From positions 1 to 29,019 of the forward strand of contig CAJMOJ010000020.1 of NCBI GenBank assembly GCA_905215035.1: DNA of 29,019 nt, given 5' to 3'. The DNA is from an uncultured bacterium. Its GTDB lineage: Bacteria > Actinomycetota > Coriobacteriia > Coriobacteriales > Eggerthellaceae. Both the position numbers and the translations under genes were made by a program. Below, piece after piece: positions 1-8,495 of this stretch. The notes beneath the pieces are model-generated. The model had not been told where the DNA came from. It did not search any database and worked only from the letters and a program-made list of their open reading frames with translations. Each line of letters starts with the position of its first letter. Position 1 is the stretch's first letter.

Positions 1-3000
1 TTAGCAGTTTTTACGACATAGATATCAGGATCAACACTACCAGGGTTATCAGGATTTACAGGATTATCCGGATCTGTTGGATCATCAGGATTGGGCTTCG
101 GTGTTGGAAGCACTGGGTCCTTTGGAATCACTACTGCCTCTGGTACCTCATCGGCAGTAATTGGATAAACTTTAGTAGCTCCCTCTCCCTCATCAGGAAT
201 AGGAATGGGCTGCTTGTCAGGATCTTGGCCTGGTAAAAGATCGCTTGTCTCAGGTACACCATAGGTACCATCTGCAGTTGGAGTATTGGGAATTACCGGA
301 GGGTTATCGCCCTCAATTTGCTCTCTATCAGTAAGTCCCTCTTTCATGGTTGCCTGGAATTTGAAAGCACTTGATTGTCCGCCATAAATTGAGCCTAAGA
401 CATCGTTTCCTAGCGTAATGGTAGTGCCTTTAAGCGTGAAATCATTTTGGGCAATGCTTGCAAACGAAACATCATCAAAGTCGCTCGGCTTAAGGTTAGC
501 AAGGTCACTCGGTGAAGCAAAGTTCTTGGCAACCTCTACGCTTTTTGGATCAATAATAAGATTATCTGAGACCTCATCACCTAAAACTACATTTTGCCAA
601 GAAGAACCGTGCGTTAAGTTGGAACCGATCACGGTATATTCAAGAACATCGCCTGGCGCTGCAGGAAGACCTGGATGGGTGAGGTTATTCCAAATAACAC
701 GCACCTCGGTCTCTGGCAAAATATCCGGATCAGGCAAAACCGTTACGGTGAGTTCTTTGATCTGCCCATGATACAGTGCGTTACCCGCTTGCTTCATAAC
801 GATAACGCCAATACCGCAACTATTAACCTTTACCTGGATTTTGCCATCTTTGTCAAAAACAGGGTTGCCTGCTTCGTCTTTAACATAGTCAACAACGGCA
901 GGATTGGTGGAATAGCACACAATAGGCATTGCACTCTTTGAGCCCATGTCTACAGTAAAGAAGTCATCAACAACACTTCCGTCTTTAGGATGGAAGTCGG
1001 TATATTGAGCAACGACTGCTTTTTGTACAACATCGATGCCCTCAGTTTGATCCCCTGGTGTCACGGGAGGATCAGTTGGATCATCATCAGGAGTTACAGG
1101 ACCATCAGGAGTTAACGGTGTGCTGGGGTCAACCGGAATGATAACGGTTTGCCCATCGTCTTTATTAGCCTCATTGTTCTCAAATCCCTCAACATAATTC
1201 TTGTCAGGAATGTAGAGTACTGAAATTTGATGCTCATTTGCTTTGTTAGCAGCATCCTCTTCGCTATCTCCCTCTGCAAGAGCGGCAGCGTAGGTTGCTT
1301 GTGCAGCCTGATCAAGAGCACCTAAGAGACCATCAGTTTTAGTTGGGTCAAAGTAATAGGTAACATTTACGCGAGCACGGCCATTAACGTATTGATCGTC
1401 AAATGACTCCATCTTATCTTTGACATTATCTGATCGGCTAAATTGAGAATTTTGAGCAACAAATGAGTTATAGGGTTGAGAATTATCCGTTGGAGCTACC
1501 GCATCTTGCGTAAGTGCAATAGGCTCTCCTACCGCAATATCATCAACCATTAATTGGAAGTGTCCTGTTGGAACTCCACACGTAAGAGCAGTGCCTACCT
1601 GAGAGCGGATATTAAACTCTACCTTAATGCGATTGCCCGCTTCTTGCTTTGGATCATCAACTACTTCCCAATCCCCGTTGTCCTTTAAGTTACCCCATTC
1701 AACCTTGGTAAGGTTCATAACGGCAGGGACGCGAGAAATTTCGCACCAGCCATACGCACGATGTCCGTAATAGCTTTCTTTGTACTCAGCATCGTTTGAG
1801 TACTGAGTAGAGGTGAGTGTAAAGCGAGACAGACCTGAATCAGCAGGGGTCGTTGTCATGCTAATTTCAGAGCCCAGCTTTTGGGTTTGTTCGTTGTAAT
1901 ACTGACAAACATAGGTGATGTTTTGCCAAATGTTTTTGTTATCAACCTCGCCGGTATAGAGTGGATTGCCGGATGAAAGCTCTCGTACCGAATACGGAAG
2001 ACCATCATAGGGCTTACTAAGGGCATTAATAGTAATCATGCCCTCATCATCAGCATTGTCTTTGCCATACTTCTTTTGTTCATAGTCAGACAAGACACTT
2101 AAAGGTACGCTTGGATGTGAGGCAGTTCCCTTGTCTTCATTAAAGAAGTTGTCCTGAATATCAAAGTAGACGTAGCGCTTAAGTTTTTCTTCGGTAGATC
2201 CAGGATTACGGAAGAGCGGCTCTACCGGAATACTCTCTCCGTTATTGCCCTTGTAGGAGAGTTCAACCTGTACCGACTGAGCTGCCTGATCAGCATTAAG
2301 CCATAAGTAGAGAATACCCTTATCAAAACGAGCAGGAGCACCATAGTCTACTTCTTCACCACCAACGAGTAAGCGCCAGTATGTGATATCGCGATCTAAG
2401 TTTGGATTAGTATTGTCAGGCTCAAGTGCTTTTAAGTCAGCCGTCAAATCAATACGAATAATCTGGACCTCATTGTCAGTCTTTGGAAGAATCTGACCAT
2501 TATCTCCTTCGTAATAAGAGCCATATGCTTTACCTTTGAACTTATAGGTGTTGCCAGACTTATTAACACGAACGGATCCACCAGTGATAACAATATTGGC
2601 ATCTTGACCGGTAACCTCTTTGCCACCCTGGATACCAGCACCACCAATATCCATAAAGCCTGAGTTAGCTCCTGAAGAAGGAAGCATGGTTCCACCCGTG
2701 ATGAAGATAGTGTAGTCACTATTATCACAATTATTTGCACGAGCACCCCAACAACCAGTACCAAAACCGTTGCCATCAGGACCGCCCTGAGAAGTAATAT
2801 AGCCACCATTAATGGTGATATTGCCCGTACCTGAAGCGTGCTTAGAATACACAATGTCATCGATGGTGTCACCTGTAAGCTCCCATCGATTAAAGCCTCC
2901 ACCAATACCAGCGCCATGATAGGCTGCCTTGGAGGTAATAACACCGCCGTTAACGGTAATGCAATCAACAGGCGATGTACCTGCTGCACCACCACCGCCA

Positions 3001-4091
3001 CCAATACCGGAAGCATATTGGCTATTAGGGGTCTTAGAATTTGCATCAGCCAAGATTACGCCACCATTAAATACCATAGTGCCGCCGTCTTCTTTATAGG
3101 TGCCACCGATTGCAGCGCCGCCACCATGAGAGTAAACATTTAATACACCAGGGTTAGCACTGTCGAGCTCAGTTACCGCATCGCCGTCTTTACCTGCTGT
3201 AACAACTTCACCCTTCCCATTCTTATACACCGTACCTGGTGCAATTTTGCCATTCACCGGCACAATTGCATTGCCGGATGTATCCACGTTAGGGGTTCCA
3301 TCATCGACGGTTAACTTCGAACCACTACCCACATGGATACCCGCTGCATATTGCTTGGCAGCCGCAGCAGTACTCTCAATTGTATTGGTAGTGCCGTCAG
3401 CTAAAACCAAATTGAGCGTTCCGCCCGATCCGGGAGCAACATAATTCACAGTCGCACCGGTACGTGCACTTGTAAATGGATAGTTGGCTACATTGCCTGA
3501 CTGCAGATCAATCGCCCAAGGCGCAGTGATATTGACGCCTGCAAACGTTAAATTAGCCGTATTGCCGCGTGGCACATATAAGCCAACGGTTGCTGTTCCG
3601 GTCGTCTTCACTGTAAGAGGCTTATTCGTGTTAATGCTCACTACGTTGTAGGTATTAACCTGCACTACCGGAAAATCAGCAGCACTAATACCTGATCCTG
3701 CAAATGTGTAACCTTGGACTGTTACTTCTGAAGAAGGAGTATCGTCAAGAGGAACGACTGTCGGATCATTTGTTTGAGCTTCATTAGCGATTACGGTTTC
3801 TTGCGATACCGTATTTGGTTCTGAGTCGGTCTCTCCAGATGAAACCGCATCTTGTTCAGCATTCTCTCCGACCCTGTTAGTATCATCGCTGTCAACATTC
3901 GGATTTTGATTGCTCACATCCTTATCATCAACGGCGCCTTCTTCAACCTGAACAATTGCATTGTCAGATGCAATATCTTCTACAGGATTCGCATACGCAT
4001 AACTTGCTAGTGAAGGCACACAAAGACCAGTGACAAGGGTAAAAGCAAAAAAGCAATTAAGAAGCTTTGCCTTTATCGATAGTGTCTTCAT
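1..4091 (-). CDS. Large secreted surface/adhesin-like protein, beta-helix type (C-terminus outside window)
   Basis: One uninterrupted minus-strand frame runs from the ATG at 4091 to the left edge, giving 1363 residues with no stop, so the gene is cut by the window. An AGGAG ribosome site lies six bases before the ATG. Residues 1-34 form a signal peptide (KAKLLNCFFAFTLV core, likely cut after AYA). An acidic Asp/Glu/Asn-rich stretch follows to about residue 115. Residues about 120-530 have the Gly-rich, short-rung look of a right-handed beta-helix, with repeated ITVNGG/GIGGG/ITGG motifs (near 361, 391 and later). Around 1030-1115 lies an Ig-like segment, and around 1117-1190 a DUF11-like module (PGDVLEYTV, then DEVSDNLIIDP). 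A Pro/Asp-rich linker (about 1325-1355) leads into DPDIYVVKTA, probably a further module. I expect a cell-wall anchor beyond the edge, but it is not visible. Role in adhesion is inference; no ligand can be named. Confidence 0.85.
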   Translation of the reverse strand, partial: MKTLSIKAKLLNCFFAFTLVTGLCVPSLASYAYANPVEDIASDNAIVQVEEGAVDDKDVSNQNPNVDSDDTNRVGENAEQDAVSSGETDSEPNTVSQETVIANEAQTNDPTVVPLDDTPSSEVTVQGYTFAGSGISAADFPVVQVNTYNVVSINTNKPLTVKTTGTATVGLYVPRGNTANLTFAGVNITAPWAIDLQSGNVANYPFTSARTGATVNYVAPGSGGTLNLVLADGTTNTIESTAAAAKQYAAGIHVGSGSKLTVDDGTPNVDTSGNAIVPVNGKIAPGTVYKNGKGEVVTAGKDGDAVTELDSANPGVLNVYSHGGGAAIGGTYKEDGGTMVFNGGVILADANSKTPNSQYASGIGGGGGAAGTSPVDCITVNGGVITSKAAYHGAGIGGGFNRWELTGDTIDDIVYSKHASGTGNITINGGYITSQGGPDGNGFGTGCWGARANNCDNSDYTIFITGGTMLPSSGANSGFMDIGGAGIQGGKEVTGQDANIVITGGSVRVNKSGNTYKFKGKAYGSYYEGDNGQILPKTDNEVQIIRIDLTADLKALEPDNTNPNLDRDITYWRLLVGGEEVDYGAPARFDKGILYLWLNADQAAQSVQVELSYKGNNGESIPVEPLFRNPGSTEEKLKRYVYFDIQDNFFNEDKGTASHPSVPLSVLSDYEQKKYGKDNADDEGMITINALSKPYDGLPYSVRELSSGNPLYTGEVDNKNIWQNITYVCQYYNEQTQKLGSEISMTTTPADSGLSRFTLTSTQYSNDAEYKESYYGHRAYGWCEISRVPAVMNLTKVEWGNLKDNGDWEVVDDPKQEAGNRIKVEFNIRSQVGTALTCGVPTGHFQLMVDDIAVGEPIALTQDAVAPTDNSQPYNSFVAQNSQFSRSDNVKDKMESFDDQYVNGRARVNVTYYFDPTKTDGLLGALDQAAQATYAAALAEGDSEEDAANKANEHQISVLYIPDKNYVEGFENNEANKDDGQTVIIPVDPSTPLTPDGPVTPDDDPTDPPVTPGDQTEGIDVVQKAVVAQYTDFHPKDGSVVDDFFTVDMGSKSAMPIVCYSTNPAVVDYVKDEAGNPVFDKDGKIQVKVNSCGIGVIVMKQAGNALYHGQIKELTVTVLPDPDILPETEVRVIWNNLTHPGLPAAPGDVLEYTVIGSNLTHGSSWQNVVLGDEVSDNLIIDPKSVEVAKNFASPSDLANLKPSDFDDVSFASIAQNDFTLKGTTITLGNDVLGSIYGGQSSAFKFQATMKEGLTDREQIEGDNPPVIPNTPTADGTYGVPETSDLLPGQDPDKQPIPIPDEGEGATKVYPITADEVPEAVVIPKDPVLPTPKPNPDDPTDPDNPVNPDNPGSVDPDIYVVKTA

Positions 4092-4132
4092 TGTTTTCTC
4101 CTGACCTACTTTTATTGAGTGCGTTTAATCTT

Positions 4133-4160
4133 GGGTTTATTTGGGTTAGGGTTGTTTTGG
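4133..4160 (+). other. G-run cluster in the leader of the surface gene (possible G-quadruplex)
   Basis: Four G runs (4133-4135, 4143-4145, 4149-4151, 4159-4160) with short T/A-rich loops lie on the plus strand, which is the template strand for the surface-protein mRNA. The mRNA leader is correspondingly very poor in G (A/C-rich). The last run has only two Gs, so at best a two-layer quadruplex is possible. Confidence 0.3.
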
Positions 4161-4203
4161 TTATGTCTTTGTTGATTTTTGTTTCTGCGGTTTTGTATGG
4201 GTT

Positions 4204-4357
4204 AAAACCTTTATGCATAAAAGAAAGGCGATCCTGATTTCATTTCGCATTTGTCTATAGAAGCTTTATCTATAGAAGTAGCTATTCCTCGACAAGAGTA
4301 ACTACCTACGCAGGCAGAAATGAAACATGATCGCCTAAGCATTTGTATAAAGGTTGT
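4204..4357. repeat. 154-bp element with long imperfect inverted arms
   Basis: The left arm (4204-4248) and right arm (4314-4357) are reverse complements over about 45 bp with a few mismatches and indels. Matching blocks are AACCTTTAT, AGGCGATC and TTTCATTT. The 65-bp interior holds a direct repeat TCTATAGAAG (twice) and a smaller hairpin around GTAG...CTAC (4279-4306). It lies 113-266 bases upstream of the surface-protein ATG. It could be a leader structure, a small RNA, or a MITE-like remnant; no target-site duplication is evident at its ends. Confidence 0.6.
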
Positions 4358-4428
4358 TATAAGAGTGTGGGCATACGATGTGAGGGCGTGAGTGTAGGTC
4401 TGTGATCCCTTTAGGACACGCGAAGATG

Positions 4429-4448
4429 TTCTAGCTAATGCGCTAGAA
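4429..4448. repeat. Small hairpin, 7-bp perfect stem
   Basis: TTCTAGC (4429-4435) and GCTAGAA (4442-4448) form a perfect stem with a six-base loop. It directly precedes the C9 tract. There is no T-run on either side that would make it a standard terminator. Confidence 0.5.
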
Positions 4449-4453
4449 TGAGA

Positions 4454-4462
4454 CCCCCCCCC
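4454..4462. repeat. Homopolymeric C9 tract
   Basis: Nine consecutive C residues lie in non-coding DNA about 360 bp upstream of the surface-protein start, sandwiched between two hairpins. Tracts of this length can be length-variable by slipped-strand pairing; whether it affects any promoter is unknown. Confidence 0.7.
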
Positions 4463-4476
4463 GTGAGGTATTTTTG

Positions 4477-4532
4477 ATCTAGAAACAAAACGAGTAGAAC
4501 GTATCTGTTCTACTCGAGTCTTAGTTCTAGAT
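4477..4532. repeat. Nested hairpin, 10-bp perfect core plus 8-bp outer stem
   Basis: CGAGTAGAAC (4491-4500) pairs perfectly with GTTCTACTCG (4507-4516) around a six-base loop, and ATCTAGAA (4477-4484) pairs with TTCTAGAT (4525-4532) outside it. The interior bulge is asymmetric. No U-tract follows on either strand, so this is not an ordinary intrinsic terminator. Confidence 0.6.
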
Positions 4533-4584
4533 ATGTATGAGGGAGCATATGTGTGTACGCGTCCGTACATAAACCATGCATCTC

Positions 4585-4609
4585 CAACTGTTGCCCGAAT
4601 AAACAGTTG
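4585..4609. repeat. 8-bp inverted repeat
   Basis: CAACTGTT (4585-4592) and AACAGTTG (4602-4609) form a perfect stem with a nine-base spacer. It is one more palindrome of the 4.2-4.6 kb cluster; function unknown. Confidence 0.4.
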
Positions 4610-4775
4610 AATTCATAATGGCATCTTTTTGTCACAAGCGCAAATGTTTTTATACATGAATGGCAATATTATTGTTATTACCGCTAATTCTTATATGCGT
4701 CTTATATACGTTTAGTTTTATAACGTCACAAGTTTGTTCTTGTGTACTCTTGCTTCCTATGTAGAAAAATGAAAG

Positions 4776-4785
4776 CTACGACACT
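4776..4785 (-). repeat. Inverted copy of the TGTCGTAG repeat core
   Basis: CTACGACACT is the reverse complement of the first ten bases of the 20-mer found at 4949 and 5009. The flanks beyond the core do not match well. With those copies it brackets about 170-230 bp of DNA in inverted orientation. Confidence 0.45.
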
Positions 4786-4948
4786 CACAGCTCCTTTTTG
4801 CACTGAAATATTTTCGCAATAGGGCTGCTCTCTTTCCCTTGCATCTTCGCAACTTTAGAAATCTTGTCACAAACTAAGTCTTTAATGGCACATATACACT
4901 TCTTGCTTTTATAGCCTGTATAAAGGTATGGAGCCTATCGGCATTAAA

Positions 4949-4968
4949 AGTGTCGTAGGTTGAAAAAA
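4949..4968 (+). repeat. 20-bp repeat, copy 1 of 2
   Basis: The sequence AGTGTCGTAGGTTGAAAAAA occurs here and again exactly 60 bp downstream (5009-5028). An inverted core copy lies at 4776-4785. The pattern suggests the ends of a small or decayed mobile element or a DNA-binding site, but no transposase is nearby. Confidence 0.6.
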
Positions 4969-5008
4969 TATCAAAAATAGCCTTTTTCTGGTTCAAAATT
5001 GGTTTATT

Positions 5009-5028
5009 AGTGTCGTAGGTTGAAAAAA
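5009..5028 (+). repeat. 20-bp repeat, copy 2 of 2
   Basis: This is identical over 20 bases to the copy at 4949. Its A-run doubles as the T-tract of the minus-strand glnN terminator, so the repeat and the terminator are physically merged. Confidence 0.6.
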
Positions 5029-5067
5029 ACTGCAGCCCTAAACTCGCAAAGAGATCTAGGGCTGCAG
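5022..5067 (-). terminator. Intrinsic terminator of glnN
   Basis: Read on the minus strand, CTGCAGCCCTA (5067-5057) pairs perfectly with TAGGGCTGCAG (5040-5030), an 11-bp stem, and is followed at once by seven Ts (5029-5023). It lies about 70 bases past the glnN stop. A second 9-bp stem (5098-5106/5111-5119, ACTTAGCTA/TAGCTAAGT) between the stop and this terminator lacks a minus-strand T-run. Confidence 0.85.
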
Positions 5068-5136
5068 TTGATTATGCCTTTGGCTATGTTTGGATCTACT
5101 TAGCTATATCTAGCTAAGTTTTCCCTATAGGATAGT

Positions 5137-7227
5137 CTAGCCGTAAAAAAGAATGTCATTATAGGTAGGTACGGGCCAGTAGTTACGCTCGACAATACAC
5201 TCAAGATCATCAATTTCTTTGCGCAAGGCCTCCATCGCAGGAATAACTTCACTGGCATAGAAGTTCGCCTCTTCCTGCGGATCCTCGATTGCCTCGGCCA
5301 TGTCATGCAAACGCATGAGTTCACGTGTTGCTTTACCTGCTGCGGAAACCCCATCGACAATTTTCTTCAAAAGTGCCGTATGCTCTTTCATTTCTTCATC
5401 AGGCATAACCGCTTTAACGGAAGAAATATTATTAGCAAGATCAGCCATGTAATCAGAAATTGCTGGTAAATACGTGCGACGAGCCATACGAATCATAACT
5501 CGTGCTTCGATATTTAAAAGTTTGGAGTATTTCTCAAGCTTAATCTCATAGCGAGCACGAATTTCAGGCTCGGTCAAAACATTGAACTCTTCAAAAAGAT
5601 CAATGGACTTCTGACTTACGAAGCAAGGAAGCGCTTCTGCAGTATTGCGATTATTAGCAAGGCCGCGCTTCTTAGCCTCAATCTCCCAATCTTCTGCATA
5701 TCCATTACCATTAAAGATAATACGCTGGTGATCTTTTAAGGTCTTTTTGATGTAGCGAATAGCTTCACGCTCAAACTCAGCACCTTCAAGACCTTCCATT
5801 GCATCAGCAAAATCCTTTAAGGACTTAGCCATTGCAGTGTTTAAGATCATATTGCAGTCAGAGAGATTAACGTTAGAGCCCGGCATACGGAACTCAAACT
5901 TATTACCAGTAAAAGCAAAGGGGCTTGTACGATTGCGGTCCGTATTATCCTTTAAGAACTGAGGTAATACATCAACGCCTAAGTCCATAGACACTGCTTC
6001 TGCGGAGTGGTACTCATCGTCAGAAACAAGGGCATCAACAATTGCACCCAACTCATCGCCCAAGAAAATAGAAATAATAGCAGGAGGAGCCTCATTGGCA
6101 CCCAAACGGTGATCGTTGCCAGCAGAAGCAACTGACATACGCAAAAGCTCTTGATACTCGTCAACCGCCTCAATAACACCGGTCAAGAACACCAAGAAGC
6201 GTAAATTCTCCATAGGGTTATCGCCTGGATCAAGCAGGTTGACCTTGTCGTACGAAAGCGACCAGTTATTGTGCTTGCCACTGCCATTGATGCCCTCAAA
6301 CGGCTTTTCGTGCAAAAGACACGCAAGTCCATAGTGGGAAGCAAGCAGACGCATCTTTTCCATAGTCAGCAAGTTTTCATCAATAGCACGATTAGTATTG
6401 GTAAAAATAGGTGCAAGCTCATGCTGAGCAGGAGCTACCTCATTGTGCTTAGTCTTTGCAGAAACGCCGAGTTTCCAGAGCTCATCGTCAAGCTCCTTCA
6501 TGAACTCATTTACTGTAGGACGAATAGCGCCAAAGTAATGCTCTTCAAGTTCCTGGCCCTTGCTCGGAGGCGCACCGAAAAGCGTACGTCCTGTCATAAT
6601 CAAATCTTGACGCTCAACGTAGTCTTTCTCCGAAATCAAAAAGTATTCTTGCTCTGAGCCAACGGTGGTAGTGACGCGATGACCGCCTTCGCCAAAATGT
6701 TGCAAAACACGTTGCGCCTGCTCATCAATTGCGTTCATTGAACGAAGGAGCGGTGTCTTTTTATCAAGTGCTTCACCAGTATAAGAACAAAACGCGGTAG
6801 GAATGCAGAGAACTTCATCCTTAATAAACGCATATGAGGTTGGATCCCATGCGGTATAGCCGCGAGCCTCAAATGTTGCACGCAAGCCACCCGACGGAAA
6901 TGAAGAAGCATCGGGCTCGCCCTGGATGAGCTCTTTACCAGAGAACGTCATAATAGCCGTTCCGTCTCCTACAGGATTTAAAAACGAGTCGTGCTTTTCT
7001 GACGTAATACCAGAGAGTGGCTGGAACCAATGGGTGTAATGCGTTGCTCCATTCTCAATCGCCCACTCTTTCATGGCATGAGCAACAACATTTGCCACTT
7101 CAATATCAAGCGGCTTTCCTTCTTTGATAGTCTTGGCCAGAGATTTGAACGTCTCAGATGGGAGGCGCTCTTTCATTACATGGTCATTAAAAACCATCTT
7201 TCCATAGATTTCAGAGACGTTTGACAT
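5137..7227 (-). CDS. glnN: Glutamine synthetase type III
   Basis: Makes glutamine from glutamate and ammonia using ATP, in the cytosol. The 696-residue length is that of type III enzymes (about 700) and far exceeds type I (about 450-470). The N-terminal type III signature HYTHWFQPLSG.T.EKHDSF is present at about residues 59-81. The metal/substrate region EVAPAQHELAPIF and the NGSGKHNNWS segment of the catalytic barrel are intact, as is FEFRMPGS further on. The start at 7227 is set by AAAGGAGA five bases upstream. It stands alone as a single gene, with its own terminator and candidate promoter, and no amt, glnB or glutamate synthase gene nearby. Assignment to GSIII is very secure; use as the main ammonia-assimilating enzyme is inference. 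Confidence 0.97.
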   Translation of the reverse strand: MSNVSEIYGKMVFNDHVMKERLPSETFKSLAKTIKEGKPLDIEVANVVAHAMKEWAIENGATHYTHWFQPLSGITSEKHDSFLNPVGDGTAIMTFSGKELIQGEPDASSFPSGGLRATFEARGYTAWDPTSYAFIKDEVLCIPTAFCSYTGEALDKKTPLLRSMNAIDEQAQRVLQHFGEGGHRVTTTVGSEQEYFLISEKDYVERQDLIMTGRTLFGAPPSKGQELEEHYFGAIRPTVNEFMKELDDELWKLGVSAKTKHNEVAPAQHELAPIFTNTNRAIDENLLTMEKMRLLASHYGLACLLHEKPFEGINGSGKHNNWSLSYDKVNLLDPGDNPMENLRFLVFLTGVIEAVDEYQELLRMSVASAGNDHRLGANEAPPAIISIFLGDELGAIVDALVSDDEYHSAEAVSMDLGVDVLPQFLKDNTDRNRTSPFAFTGNKFEFRMPGSNVNLSDCNMILNTAMAKSLKDFADAMEGLEGAEFEREAIRYIKKTLKDHQRIIFNGNGYAEDWEIEAKKRGLANNRNTAEALPCFVSQKSIDLFEEFNVLTEPEIRARYEIKLEKYSKLLNIEARVMIRMARRTYLPAISDYMADLANNISSVKAVMPDEEMKEHTALLKKIVDGVSAAGKATRELMRLHDMAEAIEDPQEEANFYASEVIPAMEALRKEIDDLECIVERNYWPVPTYNDILFYG

Positions 7228-7290
7228 AAGTTCTCCTTTAGCTGAGCTACACTATGCAGCCCCTACCTCGGTATCAAAGCAATGCAAGCG

Positions 7291-7320
7291 ATTGTAAGTA
7301 TCTCACACAATTCCGCGCAA
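7291..7320 (-). promoter_or_regulatory. Candidate glnN promoter overlapped by a GlnR/TnrA-like box
   Basis: On the minus strand TTGCGC (7320-7315) and TACAAT (7296-7291) are 18 bp apart, ending about 64 bp before the ATG. The -10 is one base off consensus; the -35 is weak. Overlapping it, 7293-7309 reads TGTAAGTATCTCACACA, one base away from the TGTNA-N7-TNACA pattern bound by GlnR/TnrA of Firmicutes. Whether this organism has such a regulator is not visible here. Confidence 0.4.
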
Positions 7321-7455
7321 TGCCTGTTTATGTAAAACTAGCCTACGGATAGTTTGTTTCTAGTTCTTTTCGGCATCGTAACATTTATGACAAGAATATC
7401 TTTATTACTAGGATTGCTATATGCTGTCACGGCAAGCTAAAACTGTGTTGCAGAC

Positions 7456-8445
7456 CTATCCCCACGCACTTGATCCCGAACCAGTAGATCCATTGGAATT
7501 ACCCGATTCGCCTCCCGTAGAAGCGCCACTAGAGCCTCCATCGCCAGAAATAAAGTTTCCAACCATTTCTCCTCCGCCAAAATAGCCAAAGAACAAAAGA
7601 ACGGCAAACTGAATAAAAAAGCCAATGCAGGCATACTTGACAACCTGATAGCGGACTTGTGCAGGCATTGTCATACCAAAAAGCCATGCAATTAATACGC
7701 CAAAGAATCCGCATATAAAACCAATAACAATCCATACCACTTTGTTAAGTGTTGTGAGTTTTAAGTTGGGATCATAGCCAACGCCCGCTTGCGAGCCACC
7801 GCCAAAATTGAGACACCCTGGTTGTTGCGCGTAGGGACTATTGGGATTATTGGGATTGTACGGGTTGTTAGGATCCGTAAAGTCATTGGGATCGCCCTGG
7901 TAAGGTTGGCCTTGCTGACCTGGCTGTTGTTGACCAGGTTGCTGGGGCTGTTGATAGGGCTGTCCCTGCTGGTTCCAACCTTGTTGTGGTTGCTGCTGGT
8001 TAGGATCATAAGGTGCAGCACCCGGCTGTTGGTAAGGTTGACCCTGTTGAGGAGGGTACGGCTGACCTGGCTGCTGCGGCTGTACGGGTTGTTGCTGTTG
8101 TACCGGTGCTTGATCTGCAGGAACCTGCTGCTCGGGAGCAGGAGCCGGATAGCCATTGTGATCATAGTACTGCTGAGGTGCCGGTGGCACAGGCTGCTGG
8201 GGTGCATCCTGTGGTTGCTGCGGTTGAGCAGGAGCCTGCGGTGCCGGTGGTACTGGTGCTGGCGGAACGGGAGCCGGAGGAATTACACCCGGCTCACCAT
8301 ATGCATTCCCATCATGCGTGTAGGTACCAGCCTCTCCCCGTGCCGAGTTTACCTCATGTTCTGCGGCAGCCCCATCAGCACTATTTGCCTCATGAGTATC
8401 CGCAAATTGATTATTATCTTGAGTGTTATTTTGTTCTTCAGTCAT
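7456..8445 (-). CDS. Pro/Gln-rich two-helix membrane protein of unknown function
   Basis: A 329-residue protein that I cannot assign to a named function. Residues 1-50 are polar and acidic; 52-210 are low-complexity Pro/Gln/Gly/Tyr (several GQPYQQP and PPAPVPP copies, then NNPYNPNNPN), surely disordered. Two hydrophobic segments follow, about 233-258 (VVWIVIGFICGFFGVLIAW) and 271-290, separated by a short charged loop. The C-terminal 40 residues are Gly/Ser-rich and end in AWG. This layout of a long disordered N-tail plus a small helical hairpin resembles many Actinobacterial envelope proteins; the tail is probably cytoplasmic because there is no signal peptide. AAAGG sits upstream of the ATG. 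The strong base bias of the tail produces long open frames on the opposite strand that are not genes. Confidence 0.8.
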   Translation of the reverse strand: MTEEQNNTQDNNQFADTHEANSADGAAAEHEVNSARGEAGTYTHDGNAYGEPGVIPPAPVPPAPVPPAPQAPAQPQQPQDAPQQPVPPAPQQYYDHNGYPAPAPEQQVPADQAPVQQQQPVQPQQPGQPYPPQQGQPYQQPGAAPYDPNQQQPQQGWNQQGQPYQQPQQPGQQQPGQQGQPYQGDPNDFTDPNNPYNPNNPNSPYAQQPGCLNFGGGSQAGVGYDPNLKLTTLNKVVWIVIGFICGFFGVLIAWLFGMTMPAQVRYQVVKYACIGFFIQFAVLLFFGYFGGGEMVGNFISGDGGSSGASTGGESGNSNGSTGSGSSAWG

Positions 8446-8495
8446 TGATAAACCTTTATGTTCACAAGTGCCGTGTTCAAAAATATATGTTCCTT

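Larger units (their letters stand above)
4092..5136. other. Gene-free 1-kb region rich in palindromes
   Basis: No convincing gene is seen here. The one long open frame (4211-4570, minus) resembles no family I know and runs through the hairpins, so I treat it as chance. The stretch holds, left to right, the G-poor leader of the surface gene, a long imperfect inverted repeat, four shorter hairpins (including 4554-4569, TGTACG/CGTACA), a C9 tract, two 11-bp near-identical direct repeats (CTTATATGCGT / CTTATATACGT, 4690-4711), three copies of a CTACGACACT core, and the glnN terminator. The density of palindromes is unlike the rest of the window. Confidence 0.7.

Noticed and set aside
4211..4570. 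119-residue open frame on the minus strand in the palindrome cluster
   Set aside because: It follows the hairpin arms and the C9 tract, has no family features and no good ribosome site; more likely chance.
4344..4928. TGTATAAAGGT shared between 4344-4354 and 4918-4928
   Set aside because: An 11-mer in AT-rich DNA is weak evidence, and the flanks do not match.
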